From Amphimedon queenslandica (taxonomy: Eukaryota > Porifera > Demospongiae > Haplosclerida > Niphatidae), in NCBI RefSeq assembly GCF_000090795.2, contig NW_003546262.1, positions 211,641 through 273,520 of the forward strand: 61,880 nt of DNA, given 5' to 3'. The notes below the pieces were generated by a model. It did no database searches and was not told where the DNA came from. It was given only the letters and a program-made list of their open reading frames with translations. Within the stretch, counting starts at the first letter, position 1, and every line of letters begins with the position of its first letter. Both the position numbers and the translations under genes were made by a program. This document shows, piece after piece, positions 33,838 to 46,383 of the stretch.

Positions 33838-34035
33838 ATAACAACAATTGCATCATAGTTTGTTACAGCTACATGTAAGCAATGCCCAATCATTATGACA
33901 TCATAATGATTCTCAATTTAGACTTGCTAAATTGTAAAACAATCATGACAGTTGCATCATAGTTTTTTACTGGTACATGTAAGCAATATCCAATCATTAT
34001 GACATCACAATGAGTCTAAATTTAGAAAATTCAAC
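33838..34035. repeat. ~105-bp tandem duplication, two units
   Basis: Units at about 33838-33925 and 33943-34030 share GCATCATAGTTTKTTAC, ACATGTAAGCAAT and CCAATCATTATGACATCA with ~10% differences. The surrounding 33173-34180 has no gene that I can recognise. Confidence 0.75.
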
Positions 34036-34185
34036 AACCATGGTATGATTTTCTTTATACATGTAGCATTTATGACAAAGCGAAATGAGTAGACACTTCA
34101 AGTATTATAAAACGCTGACATTAACCCAAAAGCATTAGTATTTAGTAGTAACTAAGGAGTCAAAATATAATTAACTTACTAGGAG

Positions 34186-34625
34186 ATGGCACAGAAGAGA
34201 TTCTTTGAAGACCTTGCAGATGTAGATGATAATACAGGAGTAGCTGATGTTCAATTTGGGATCAAAACCCTCTCACCTTTAAAGAAGTCCGGAAAAGGAG
34301 CTGATTGCTATGATAATGTTGCAAGTGATGTTATTAAAAGTACACATCTTGTAGGATTTGATGCAAAAACTCAGGAACCACTTGAAACTTTGTACAAATA
34401 AGTAGAATCAATTGTTTTACAAAATTGTCTTATGAACAAGGGACGAAGCTCAGGCGTCAAAATACCTGTAATGTAAACCCAACAACAAAAGTAGAGCAGT
34501 CCCCCAGATTGTTTGTAGTGAAGCCATATGTCATTCCAGAATCAATTTCGGAGGTTCTTCATGTGAACGATGGTGTGATAGTGATCCTACTTGTGACGCA
34601 AATTCTACTCTACATTGCAAGGTGA
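34186..34625 (+). pseudogene. Unrecognised small protein with possible frameshift
   Basis: An ATG at 34186 in a good context (GGAGATGG) opens a 71-codon frame beginning MAQKRFFEDLADVDDN and containing FGIKTLSPLKKSGKGADCYD and HLVGFDAKTQEPL. After the stop at 34399, similar-looking coding text continues in other frames (IVLQNCLMNKGRSSG, then KVEQSPRLFVVKPYV), ending near 34625. The strand-turn-strand pattern could fit an OB-fold nucleic-acid-binding protein, but this is weak inference. Confidence 0.35.
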
Positions 34626-36027
34626 TCCGCAATCCTTACATAATAACATTAAAAGGACAATGTAAAGTAGAATTTCCGTCACGAGTAGGATTTTGATTTC
34701 ATATTTTCATTGGTCGTTCAGAATCCTGCTTAACCTTGTTTTTTTAAATTTTTTATGTTCTTGTTATTCTAGGTTTTATTCTCATTCAGCTGCATGGACC
34801 TAGCTAACAGCTATTGATCCTTAAAGCTAGATAGGGGTTCAAACATCCAATCTGCCACATCCAAAAATTATGAAAATTGTCTGATTAGCTTGATCCATTG
34901 AATGCATGAATTTAAAATTGAACTATGATTACTTTTCATTTTCTAATGGCCTTTAATTTACTGCAAAGTTCAAGTTTGATACCTTTGTATATAATGTAAT
35001 GTTAAAGAGGAAGTAAAGTCATGTAGTTATATGCATGGAAATGAGACCTATGACTACATCAAAGACAATCTTTGTCAAATGCACGGGAGTTCACGTGTAG
35101 AGCTAAACAAAGTTCCTTAGGCAGCCTGCGTCAGTGCAGGCTGAGCTGCACTGATTGGCTGGCTCTGAGTTGCATATGCATGCACCTTGCTGCTGGGCAA
35201 CCGTTAATTTTTTGGAAAATAGTGCTTTATAAGTTTTAGATTCTAAATAAAACTTCAATGAAATTCACTCCTTTATGATCATTATAGATCTCATGTATAT
35301 TGTTGAATGATGAGCGGCCTCAGGTTCAAAGGAGACTGAGGAAGTAGCAGTGTAATGCTTACTGTCATTGCCAGTCTTGTGATTTTGGTCCTTGCTAACT
35401 TGGGCAATCTCTTTTTCTTTGTAATCCTGATTGGCAAGAAAAGATGTACATCTAAAGAGGATCATGACAACCAAGACCATGACCCTCCGCATCTATGGTA
35501 ACCAGCCAGCCAAGAAAGACCTTTTCACATCTGTGGTGGCGAGATCATTACATTACAAGTATCTGGCCAGCCATGCCACTCTTGAGGTGAGACATAATCA
35601 TACAAGAACTAGCGGCAGCATTTCACCGTGTAAGCAATATGTTACCAAAATGAATACTTTCATATTCATGCCCAACAAGTTGCCTCATGTTCTGAAAGCC
35701 TTATATTGACTGCTTTATCTATTCTTTTCAATTTTTAGTATATCCAATGAATGATTAAACTTGTGAACTATGGAAAACAAAAAGTGAACAATAATAAGTA
35801 ACACATTTTAGCTGTTTTCCATTGTTTATAATGATAATTGTATCAATAATTGCAATAATTTATTCCAGTAGTTTCCACAACTTAAAAATAATGTCCAATG
35901 GTGCAACTGAGCTGCCATTGAGTCATCTATTACATAGGGGAAAGAAGAGAAACAAAAAGAAAGGATAAAATATAGACTCTTGTACTTCTACATTCAAAAT
36001 TTGATAATAAGCAAATTTTAGTAGGCC
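34626..36027. other. No clear gene; one dual-strand open region
   Basis: Most of this stretch is featureless. At 35265-35492 the minus strand has an ATG frame starting with a hydrophobic run (MRRVMVLVVMILFRCTSFL), which could be a signal peptide, followed by a hydrophilic tail. The plus strand is also open at 35431-35709. Neither is recognised, and both may be chance. Confidence 0.3.
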
Positions 36028-36166
36028 TACCGTATAGCACTTTAATTTTGTGGAGCTAAACTTTCGCATTTTTCGCGGATTGAACTGGAACCGCGAAAAT
36101 TTTGCTCTGCCAATTTCATAAACCTTATTAATAACTTTTGTTAATGATTATTTAACACACGTGATA

Positions 36167-37593
36167 ATGGCACTATTAAAGTATTTTACAGTGAAAGGGA
36201 AGCAGAATCAGTGTCAGTCAGCTAACAGGATCCAGCTTCCTAGCCATACTGGTCCTTTGTCTCAAGAGATTTCTGCCTCGTCAATAGTCGCTGCTAATCC
36301 CGAGGTATCAAAAGTATTAAATGTGGATAAAGGAATGAGTAAGAGAGGAGATTACATGAAATTAATCTTAAAAGAAAAGGCAGAAATTGGTCGAAGAGCT
36401 GCAGAGGAACGAATCGCTTCTACTATTAGTAACCTTGCTAAAAATTACCCAAATGTTAAAAAGAGTACGGTTTGAACTTGAAAAAGAATTTATTTGCCAG
36501 AACTAAAGCGTCATAGGGCAAGTAAAGAGAGTCTTACCACCAGTGAGTTACCCAAAAAGAAAAAAGGGAGGCCACTCCTTATAGGCAGTCAGCTAGAGTT
36601 GAAGTTAGACTCTACTTGGAAAATTTACGTAGAAATGGAGCTGTCATCATTACAGCCATAGCTGTTTCTTGTGCCAGAGGCATTGTTTTAAAAGCTAATC
36701 CTGATTATCTGGCTTCTAATGGTGGTCAGATTGTCCTTACAAATCACTGGGGAAAACACCTCAGACAAATGGGATTTGTGAAACAGAGAGATACCACCAA
36801 AGAAAAGGTAATGGTGGAAAACTTTGAAGAGGTTAAAGCAAAGTTTTTTCCCGATGTCAAAGCTGTGGTGGAATTTTATGACATTCTATGTAGTCTTATC
36901 ACAAACTGGGATCAGACTGTTATTCACTATGTCCCAGTTGGTCTTGGACAATGGAAAAGAAAGGGTCTAGAAGAGTCAAAATTGCTGTTGTTGACAAAAA
37001 GCACCTGATTACTGTTGTATTTGCTGCTTTATTATTTGGAGAGTTCTTCCTCAGTTAATGTATAAGGGGATTACTAATTGTTGTCTTCCAATTATTACTT
37101 TCCCATCTAATTGGCATATTACTTGTAGCAGTAATCGTTAGGCAAATGAGACAAACCATGATTGACTATATTTAATACCATACTTAAGTGCAAAACAAGA
37201 AGAACTGAAACTCCTTTCTAACTATCCTACACTTGTCTTTGATAAATTCACTGCACAGAAAACAGACCGAGCTTTACAATTACTTCAAGATAATAACATC
37301 CACTTTATGACTGCTGCAAATACAACAGATAGACTACAGCTGTTAGATATCAGCCTAAATAAACCTGCAAAGGATTTTTTTTAAATCAATTTTAAGAGTG
37401 GTATGCTGACCAAGTATGTCAACAACTTCAAGGAGAGAAAGCAGTACAAACAGTAGATCTGAAGCTCAGTGTAATGAAGCCTCTAGGTGCAAAGTGGATG
37501 ATAAAACTTTACGATTATTTTTGTGCTAAACCACAGATACTTGTTAATGGCTTCAGAGCAGCTGGAATTCAAGATATATCATGGCATAATTAA
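36167..37593 (+). pseudogene. pogo/Tigger-type DDE_1 transposase
   Basis: The N-terminal helix-turn-helix-like region runs from the ATG at 36167: KAEIGRRAAEERIASTIS and LAKNYPNVKKSTV, then ELPKKKKGRPLL after a frame break. The catalytic core shows NWDQTVIHYVPVG (first Asp codon 36910-36912), LVFDKFTAQ (second Asp 37241-37243) and AANTTDRLQLLDISLNKP (third Asp 37328-37330), so all three DDD positions remain. A stop follows near 37382. The last block reads VNGFRAAGI before TAA 37591-37593. About five frameshifts or stops inactivate it. It would cut and insert DNA at TA sites, matching the TA flanks. Confidence 0.75.
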
Positions 37594-37737
37594 GGCTCAT
37601 TAAGGTTATTGTTATGTATTATTTTATCAATGTTTATTGTTAATTACTATTGATTTAAATTTAAAGTAAAATTGTTATGATGAAATAAATTTACACAGCA
37701 ATAATTATAGTAATTTGTTTATTCTCAAAGGATTGAG

Positions 37738-38619
37738 TTAAATGATTGTCTTGAGTGCCTGATCAAGGTCTATTCCACTGGGACTAATAACACTTGCAAT
37801 GGCTGCAGCATTTGCAATTGCAAATAGACAATAATCTCTCTTGGTTTGTACTCTTCATCACTTGAGTATTTTGTGGATTGAAGAGACTTGATATGACATC
37901 TTTAGTGCTGTCATGCACAATGTTGTAAAGTGAATCATGAACTGCTATAGTATTACGGTCTCGTACTGTTAATGCAACGATCCAGTGATTACCACTAACA
38001 AACAAAATCTGGAGATTATCTTTCTCTGGTTTGTTATCTATCTTTATACACTGATAAAATGGTGTCATGAGTCCTTTTAGGTAAGGGAATTGATGCTTAA
38101 TTAGATTTTTAGCAAACTCAATGTGATTATTCTTCAACTCTTCCCCTCCTCCAATACTCTCATACTTTCAATCTTAAGGTCCCACTGTCTGCTTTTTTGC
38201 TGGAGGTGCTGCCTCTTGATCAATACTACTTTGGTTTCATTAATGTTCGTTGTGGTCTTGAGGTATTCATGCTTCTCAGGAATCAGTTTGTCAGTTGTTA
38301 TCATAAGTATTTCTACTTTTTTAACCAGTTCAACTTCTCCTGTGAAGTTAATTAAGCAAGGAATTTTCAAGCCACCTTGAGGGAAATCTGTTAAGTTAAC
38401 GTCTTTGTCCAACTACTCACAAGTTATACTGCGTCCTTTACAAAGAAATATGGAACAAATAAAGTATATGTTTCTTTGCACATGTCGTACAATGATTGAT
38501 CCTTTCATAACAGCGACTACAAACGGGTCCTGAAAATTACTCAGTTCTCTCAAACGAGGTAGCTCTTCTCCTATTATGGGTGGCCAAACGCTATTATAAA
38601 CTTGGAAACCTCGAATCAT
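37738..38619 (-). pseudogene. HIRAN-like plus C48-like cysteine protease gene
   Basis: From the ATG at 38619 the protein reads VYNSVWPPIIGEELPRLREL and DPFVVAVMKGS, the pattern of a HIRAN-type DNA-binding module. A stop at 38412-38414 is followed by DFPQGGLKIPCLINFTGEVE and a coiled basic linker. The protease part (38137-37784) has LFVSGNHWIVALTV with the catalytic His and IAVHDSLYNIV with the Asp. A frameshift near 37815 precedes DYCLFAIANAAAIAS, with the nucleophile Cys, and the frame ends at TAA 37740-37738. The Cys-His-Asp set of a C48 (Ulp1-like) fold is thus visible. It lies inside the transposon and is convergent with its transposase. Its role in transposition is unknown. Confidence 0.65.
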
Positions 38620-38913
38620 GAAATCTTTTTATAAAAAAATAGTCTTGAACAAGAATTCCTGCTTGAACTAGCACTAGAACACATGATTTAGCACGAATGT
38701 TTGTATTGTGCGTGGCAATACGAGTAGGCGAAGATGAATTGGTGGGGCTTAATTATTGTTGTACCGCGAAATTTTTTTGCAAAAATTTTATTTTTGTCAA
38801 TCCACGAAATTTTAGCTCTGCAAAATTAAAGCACTATAATGGTATTTAGTAAATGCAAGCAAACTGCATGTGTACATTATATAGCGTATACATGCTATGT
38901 GATACATTAGTGT

Positions 38914-38967
38914 ATTAATGATGAACACATGCATCATTGGTGTATTAATGATGAACACATGCATCAT
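38914..38967. repeat. 27-bp direct repeat, two units
   Basis: GTGTATTAATGATGAACACATGCATCATT-like text occurs twice back to back. Only two units are present. Confidence 0.8.
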
Positions 38968-39123
38968 GTATGATCATTTTAAGAGACAGAAAGTGATTGT
39001 AGTAAGACTGAGATGTGTCAGGGAAGGAGGAATAGGGACCAAGACAAGTAAAGAAATGATGAGTAATGAAATGCATGTATGTGTTGTGAATGAAACTTCA
39101 GTTACTGTAGTGATAACAATTAT

Positions 39124-39364
39124 GTGACCATAACTGACAAAAGGTACCTAATGGTGGATTTTAAAATTCATCATTATAATAAAGAATGTAGCTTGTGGGT
39201 GCATCTATTGGACAACCATTGTTTCTAAAAGTTACATAATAACTTTTTGCATCCTGTGGAGTAATTAAGTTTATGATAAATGGAGATAGAGAAGTTGGAT
39301 TTTTTAGGCTATAAAGACAAATTTTACTACCCGCTATACGGTAATTTTTGTCAATTATGGTCAC
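39124..39364. mobile_element. GTGACC MITE, copy 1
   Basis: Inverted ends GTGACCATAACTGACAAAAG and, on the other strand, GTGACCATAATTGACAAAAA. The interior is in reverse orientation to the copies at 47188 and 59597, sharing TTTTTGCATCCTGTGGAGTAA. Flanks are AT-rich (TTAT/ATAT). Confidence 0.8.
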
Positions 39365-39369
39365 ATATA

Positions 39370-39633
39370 GTGCGTGGGTGCATCAGAGGCACCGCCCGTG
39401 CTGTATCTCTCATACAGCATACTTCCGGTTCATACAACAAAGTTTGTGGTCCGTACAGCACAGTTTGTGGTTTCCTGTTGTATAAAGTGTGACTGCCCCC
39501 CCAGTAAGAGCCACACGAGGTAGAAGACTGTGAGCCGATAGTCCAGTTACTGCAGTCTCTTTTGAGTCTTTTGGTTCTCTTTAGGCTATTCTTCACTTGG
39601 CCTTAGACTGGTGCTTTTGATGCACCCACTCAC
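39370..39633. mobile_element. TA-flanked MITE with GTGCGTGGG termini
   Basis: Ends are GTGCGTGGGTGCATCAGAGG and, on the other strand, GTGAGTGGGTGCATCAAAAG, with TA on both sides (39368-39369 and 39634-39635). The interior repeats CATACAGCA-type words. It abuts the GTGACC MITE only 5 bp away. Confidence 0.65.
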
Positions 39634-39655
39634 TATGACCATATAAACTAGCAAG

Positions 39656-39804
39656 AGCATTGTTTCCCATGCTGTACTGGAAATACAGCACTTGAGGTGT
39701 GGTCACAAAAGCCATACAGCACAAAGTGAAGCCGAGTGCCGTATGGCTTTCTTGACCACGCCTCTTGCTGTATCTCCCATACAGCACAGGGAACGGTGCT
39801 TTAA
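39656..39804. repeat. ~150-bp foldback
   Basis: AGCATTGTTTCCCATGCTGTA... pairs with ...TACAGCACAGGGAACGGTGCT. Both arms also hold GRGGYGTGGTCAMRAAAGCCATAC. Nearly the whole length is palindromic. It may be a small MITE with related CATACAGC words to its neighbour. Confidence 0.7.
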
Positions 39805-40660
39805 CTAATACTTACATGTACATTCATTTACAATGCTAATGATCACATAATGAATGAATTGAATGGATATTTATTTAAGAGGGTAAAGGTAACAATAAGG
39901 TAAGGGTTGCAGGACCAATGTGTAATTTGGCTGTGCACTTCTAAAGAGTAAGCTGTAATATTGTAGATGCGTGTATTATCTTGATGCTCAAGTTAAATTA
40001 GGAATGTATACTTCCATGTACATGTATATCAATATGAATTATGTATAAAGACAAATGGATTCTATCAATATACACAAAGACTTAGTATAAAATGCTTCCA
40101 TATTTTAGAAAGGAGGAAGAGAGAGAGATAAAGGGAAAGGAGGGAGGGAGAGAAGAGAAGAGGGATAACGAAGACTGAAAGGAAGGGAATTTTTCTACAT
40201 GTACATTTGCACATGTTACATGTATCAAAGCTGCATTTAATGTATGATGTTCATTCATCATTTGAAAATTATTGGTAACAAAGAGCAAGCACAATGCAAA
40301 TGTAGGATATCCATCTTGCCCTTATATTATCAACATACATGTACATGTATAATGTGTATAAAATGTTTTATCATCATGCATGTATGTGATGTGTCAGGAG
40401 TAGGAGGGAGGTATGTTATAGCTTCTAACCACCTAATTTAAAACATACTGATATCATACATTAATGTAGAATACACAGATTTATTTACAGTTGTGTAAAC
40501 TGCATTAACCCCACTCATAAACACAGCCTCACCACTTAACAATAGCCTGCCCCATTACCAATAAAATAGTTACTGTGGCAACTTATAATTTATTTTTATT
40601 GTGACAAATAATTGATCATAGAACAGGCATATATATGTACATGCATGATAACATTTGAAA
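39805..40660. other. No gene; GA-rich tract
   Basis: 40108-40190 is a purine-rich run (GGAGGAAGAGAGAGAGA...). Flanking sequence has several ACATGTACATGT words. Nothing coding is seen. Confidence 0.6.
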
Positions 40661-41134
40661 CAGCCGAGACGCAAGTGGTCCGTATCTCCAGAAAGGAAAG
40701 GATTTTATTTTACTTGCCACGCCCACGCACTAGTGCAATGGCAATTATAAGGACAATCAATAACAATGTTATTATTATTCATATCTTGTGATGTAAATGT
40801 GACACTGTATTACAACTTTGGCTATTTATAGAATAATGAATATTTTTACTTCTCTTACTACTCAGTACTCGTGGCGCTTCACTGTATAGTCAGTATTTTA
40901 GGCTAAGCATAAAGTAAGTGTATTAGGCTAGTTTGTTTTCATCGATAGCACAAACCTGGCTTCTAAGTATTATTGCAGTATCAACAGTAGAATTGTATAG
41001 AAAAAATTCTATAATACAACATACTAAAATACCAGCTGTGTCCCTAATTTTAAACAATTGAAACATTAAAATAAACAAAAATGTGTTTTAATGAAAATGA
41101 ATTATTATTGTAGGTTTTAAGATTCTACTGCTGG

Positions 41135-44100
41135 AATGAAGATACTCTGACATCTCTGTTACTGCTCCTTGCTGTCTTTGTGGGTCACTAGAGCATAGTA
41201 TCACATATTTTGGTAACCTACATGGTGATGAGAACTCCCTTGTAGAGAAGCATAATGGTTTTGGACTTGATGACAAAGCTCGAATTTGTAAAAAATATCA
41301 ACTTGAGGCTAAGCGGTATTACAGAGACCAGCAATATATTCCTAAGTGGAAAAGAGAATCATAAAATAATTAACAGCTGCATGTTTCCTATCTGTACACT
41401 GACATCTCAGTCTACAAAAAATAGTGTTGCTTCATTTGCACCTCTAGATAAAATACTAGCAGCAACTGGTATTGCTGAATGCAGTGCAACAGATGTGCTA
41501 TTATGCAAAAGCCATTATAATGAGGGTTATAAATGTTTCAATAGAGTGCCTTGGGCATTTTGCCAAGCGTATCCTAAATGTGGCAAATATTTCAATCGAC
41601 ATAGTCCAGATGCAGAAACCATTAACAATATATTTGGAATAAGCCTCAAACCGGATAGTGTACTATGTCTAGTTTGTTATAAGGCACATTTGACTCAGTT
41701 ATCTGACATAGAACATGAGGCTAATACTTTTGAAAACCGATTAAGTAATGACATTGAGAAGTGGCTTGTTATTCAACAGAATTCAACAATGTCTCTTACT
41801 AAATCAATTCTTGAAGCTGTACTCTTTGTCGCTAAGCATTTCAAACAAAACAAAGCTCTCCTTCTTAGTTCAGCTTCAATCATTTTTGCAGAATCATATA
41901 CAGGCTGTAAAAAAACATCAAATGCCTCTGCACTAAATCTAGTAATCGAGACAGATGATTGTAGTACCAAATTTACTTCACACTGGCTTCTAAACAATAT
42001 AATAATCTATCTAAATGATTATCTAAAATTTAAATGTATTCACAAAAGATTTGGTACAATCCTCTACAGTAGAAATGGTGACTTATTGACAAGCTTGTCT
42101 TGGGCTTTAGGAGCATCAACTCTCTCACTCGAAGATAACACTGCAGATTGCTTTGGTCTATCACGGATGAGTGATGAAAAACTACTACATAAGAGTGCTC
42201 ATTCCATAAATGACATTTTACACACAGAAATAAATCATTTCTAAAATGCCAGATTTTAGCTATCCTTTTTTAACAGTTTTATTAAATGAAACTGATCCAT
42301 GCCTGATTAATTTTTTAAAACTAGCAACTTAAACAGTTAGAGAAAGGCGTTCATCAAAAAGCGTAGAACAAATTGATGCATCCAAAAATTCAAAAATTGC
42401 CTTTTTAGCTTGCCTGTTAATCAATTGTGCCAATTCAAAACAGTTAACACCACTTCATTATATTTCGGCTGATATCATTGAAACCTGTGGTGGCTCATGT
42501 GAGTTAATCCATATACTAAACAGACTAGGGTGTGTTTCATTACCAGACAGCCATGATCGCTTTGTTACATTTCATGCTGAAGCTGAGCAAGATAAACACC
42601 TGAGGACCAAAATTTCACCGGGCATTGTCACTGATGCATCAGTAGACAATTTTGACATGCTACAAACACATTCAGCAATTTATCAAGGCAAGCATCACAG
42701 AAGTTACCACGGCACCACCATTCAATTAGTTCAACCTATTTTATCACTGCTAATAGACAAACTAAATGTACATGTAGATAGTCAAACCAGCTGCACTAAT
42801 GTGTCATTAACAGAGGACATGCAGGTAAACCCCATACATGTACAAGACATACCTCATCATATTCCAAGGCGTCGACACATCACAAGCTCTCCTTCAACTT
42901 CTCCCCATAAACTGGGGAAAGATGGTCCAAAAAGAAGACGCACCATCCAAACAGCAGATACAACAACGGACATTACAGTGACCCGTATCCATCCATCACC
43001 ATATGACAGATCTCCATACGCACAACTCGCTGTTAAGCACTTTAAGCCTAGTTTGGAAGAGGAAAATGAAGTAAAGAAGCTAAATATGGAAGTATTTAAG
43101 TATATGTTACATGTAACAGCTGCTAGTAAAGTAAATATCTTTTTGCCATCAATTCGTAGTTTTTTAAAAAGTAAAGCTGACATAAGTTGTGACTCCTCTA
43201 CAATTCACTATTTAAATATCCTCAGTGAAAATGCAGACAGTGATTCTACTTTACTTAAAGTATCAGAAGATCTAATGGAAGTTTTTGAAAGTGGAGCTCA
43301 GCAAAAATGGATTTTACTGGCTGGTGACAGAAAAAAATATTCTCATTTAACCAAAATAAAAAATACTTATGGTGAATCACTTAAAAAGCTGCTAGTTTTT
43401 CCAGGAGACTGGCATACCATGAAAAACTTCCAAGAAATGATAATGAAAATTTACTTTACGGCTGGATTAATGAAGGTAGCAGAGGCATCTGGCTATAAAG
43501 GAGCTACTTTTACTATCTTTACAAAAGTGTTCCAATTTCAAGAGAACTCATGCTTTTATCATGCAAATTTGGGAAGCCATGTATAGAGCAATGATCATCA
43601 AATTTGTTAGCAGAGAGAGCAATGAAACGTTGCTACGAGATATAACAACTTTACTACAAGAAGCAGTTGACTCACAAGATCATATTAGCTTCTTGAGTAG
43701 TTTGAATGGCGTGGTTTCAAATGATAGTTTCGAAAGTTTCTTTGCCTTTATTAATAGTTTAACATCAAATGATGAGATTTGGCAATTCTGGTATAATTTT
43801 TTATTTGTTGACTGCCAGGCATATATTTACATATTTCTTTCTATTCGTGGTCGCAATTGGGACTTACGAAATGCATGCCTCAAGAAAATGGTTCCAACAT
43901 TTGCTGCTTTTGACCGCCATGTTTATCAGCGATTAATTCCAAACCACATTGCTGATTGCCATTTGTACCCCAGTGAAGTTTTAGAGTTTTTAAAAGCAGG
44001 AGAGTTTACTGTTCAAATCAGAGGAGAAGAATGGAAGGCTGTAGCAGTAGACGAGGCACATGAGATGTATATTAATAAAGATCTTAAATCAGCAATCACA

Positions 44101-46278
44101 TATCCCACCGAGTTGTATCTTCAAAAGACTCATTATTCCTCAATACTAGAATAAAAGTCCAAAAAAAGTTTCTACAAGACTTATTTTATGAAGGTAGTGA
44201 GAATGCAGAGGAAAATAATACTCTAGCAGATGATTCAGCTCACAACAAAGGAGTTGAAAACAACATAGTGGCAATGATAGATATAATACTGGAGAGTAAA
44301 ATGTTTGAATACTTACCTGGTAGAATATTAAATAATCCTTTCTCTTGTCAGGAAACTACTAAAGAACATCACAACTTCCTAACATTTCATGAGATTGGAG
44401 AGGAAGCAACGCATCAGTATATCACTCATCATTTACTGAAACAGTCATCTAGTCGTACCACAGTCCATCGAAAAAAAATTCTCACTATGTCAATCCAAGC
44501 ACAAAAAAGAAAGAGAAAGTGAAGTTGTTATTAGATCTCTACGTACAAGGTTAGCATGGTGTAAGCGAAACAATCAAGATTTCTCCTTTGACGATGATGT
44601 TTATTCTACACTTCTAAGAGCACTCTGTGATGAAAATGGAACACCACACAAGTCATCCAAAAGCCACTGGAATGACAAACTAAAGCAGAGATATGCATCT
44701 GCCAGTCCTCCAGTTTTCAGTAATTCCATTACAATTGAGTATGTTCCACAAGTTGTGGTAATTGATGTCATGTTTTTATTAAACACAAACCCACTGCGTA
44801 ACACAAAAAATGTGTCAGAGTACGCAAAGGTTTCGTTTAATAGGTTTCTGCAAGAGCATTTTAAATGTGGCGTTAGTGAAATACATTTAGTTTTTGACAA
44901 ACCTGACAGAGTTCAATTCAACCCCAAAAAGTTTGAACAAGAGAAGAGAGACAGTATTCCTAGTCATCATACAAATGTTACATTTGAATCAAACTGCAAC
45001 ATTGACAAGCCATGGCAAGAACTACTTAAATGGAGGACATGCAAATACAATTTAGTAAGATGCATAGGTCAGTGTTTCTTTAATGAAACTGGCTAAATAA
45101 TAATCAATGCCTTGTCATCAGTGGTGGCTTTTCAGGTGAGGATGACAATTTGGCTTTGGTAATTTTGTCAAATAGCAAAGGTCTGCCTCAACCAGAGCCA
45201 CAGTATCATACAAATTCAGAAGAGGCTGATTTGAGAGTCTGGAGGCATGCTGCATACTGTGATGGCCAAAGTGTACTCATTTATTCCCCAGATACAGACC
45301 TATCAGTTATTAGACTACAGCCATTAAGAACCACAAACAAAAAATACATCATTCAGCTAAATTTGCTTTCAACTCAACAAAAGAGCTACTTAAACCTAAA
45401 CAACCTCCTAAATGCTTTTGAAAATGATATGGACCTGTCTTGTCTACCATGTTCAAAAATACCAAGCATCTTTACCTCTCTATTATTATCTACCAGTTCA
45501 GACTACACATCTTACTTCAGAAATATTGGTAAAGGAACTTTTTTAAATACTTTATGAATTGTAAGTTTATATCTGGACCCAGCATAGAAGGATCACTGTC
45601 TGATTTTACAAATGAAGCAAGAGAAAGTGGCTTTCTTTCATCTCTACAACTAGTTGGTACTTTATACTTCAAGAGGCATCTTGCTTCATTCATTTCAGTA
45701 TATAGCTTCGAATTACCAGAGCAACTCTATCACTCAACAGATAAGAATATGACTGCAATGGAAAGGCATGAAGCATTCATTGACAAAATTCGAAACATCA
45801 ATAGCGAGAGAATAACTTCAAATGAGGATAGAATGCCATCAATCACTGCATTATGTCGCCATTGGCTACATACAACTTACATTTGTAATTTGTGGAGTAA
45901 CGCTACTCTAGATGATGTATATGCATCATTACCTGTACAAGAGAGTGGCTGGATGTTAAAAGATGACATCTATTCCATAGACTGGGAGGACCAGGATCAT
46001 CAAGAAATGAATAGTCAGTCTACTGGTCAAATGACAGAGGGTGTAAATGTAAAAAGGGATGCAATACAAGTAGATGTGGCTGTAAAAGGAAATCTTCTTA
46101 CTGTGGTCCTGGCTGTTATTGTAGCAGTTGCTGTAACATTCCAACTCAAATACCACTGGACACAACGGTTAATGAGTCATCAGATAGTGCCGAATCTTCA
46201 GATGAATCGAGGAGTGATGACAATCTGGAAGCTGAAGTAATAACTGGCTTTAACTATGATGATATTGATGATATATAA
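41135..46278 (+). pseudogene. Academ-like transposase with XPG-like nuclease and CXC domains
   Basis: About 1,700 codons with only some nine frameshifts or stops, the best preserved gene here. The N-terminus reads CCLCGSLEHSITYFG near 41160; the frame starting at ATG 41255 is out of phase for its first ~33 codons. Cysteine blocks follow (SCMFPIC, VLLCKSHYNEGYKC, SVLCLVC). The middle has GDWHTMKNFQEMIMKIY near 43410 and RGRNWDLRNACLKKMVP near 43850. The nuclease-like part shows VIDVMFLLNT (44758), IHLVFDKPDR (44880), NSEEADLRVW (45205) and IYSPDTDLSVI (45280), which are acidic positions as in FEN1/XPG. After a frameshift near 46010 the tail is a CXC cluster (GCKCKKGCNTSRCGCKR, then CGPGCYCSSCC) and an acidic end at TAA 46276-46278. 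Confidence 0.7.
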
Positions 46279-46383
46279 ATTATAAAACATATATATGATA
46301 TAATCTACATGTACACATGTAGTATACCATGCACTGTCTGTTGTCTATTATTAAACTGTCTGTTTGCTTTGTCTGTTTAATAC

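Larger units (their letters stand above)
36030..38842. mobile_element. TA-flanked pogo-like transposon with opposed protease gene
   Basis: Terminal inverted repeats: CCGTATAGCACTTTAATTTTG from 36030, and on the other strand from 38842 CCATTATAGTGCTTTAATTTTG; the arms continue with GAGCTAAA and a CGCGG-type block. TA flanks both ends (36028-36029 and 38843-38844). The 2.8-kb interior carries a rightward DDE transposase (36167-37593) and a leftward gene (38619-37738) that ends 145 bp from the transposase end. The two genes are convergent. Both ends are present, so this is a complete but mutated copy. Confidence 0.8.

Noticed and set aside
45956..46240. Hydrophobic Val/Ala-rich C-terminus suggesting a membrane helix
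   Set aside because: It is the wrong frame after a frameshift; the alternative frame gives a regular CXC cysteine cluster.
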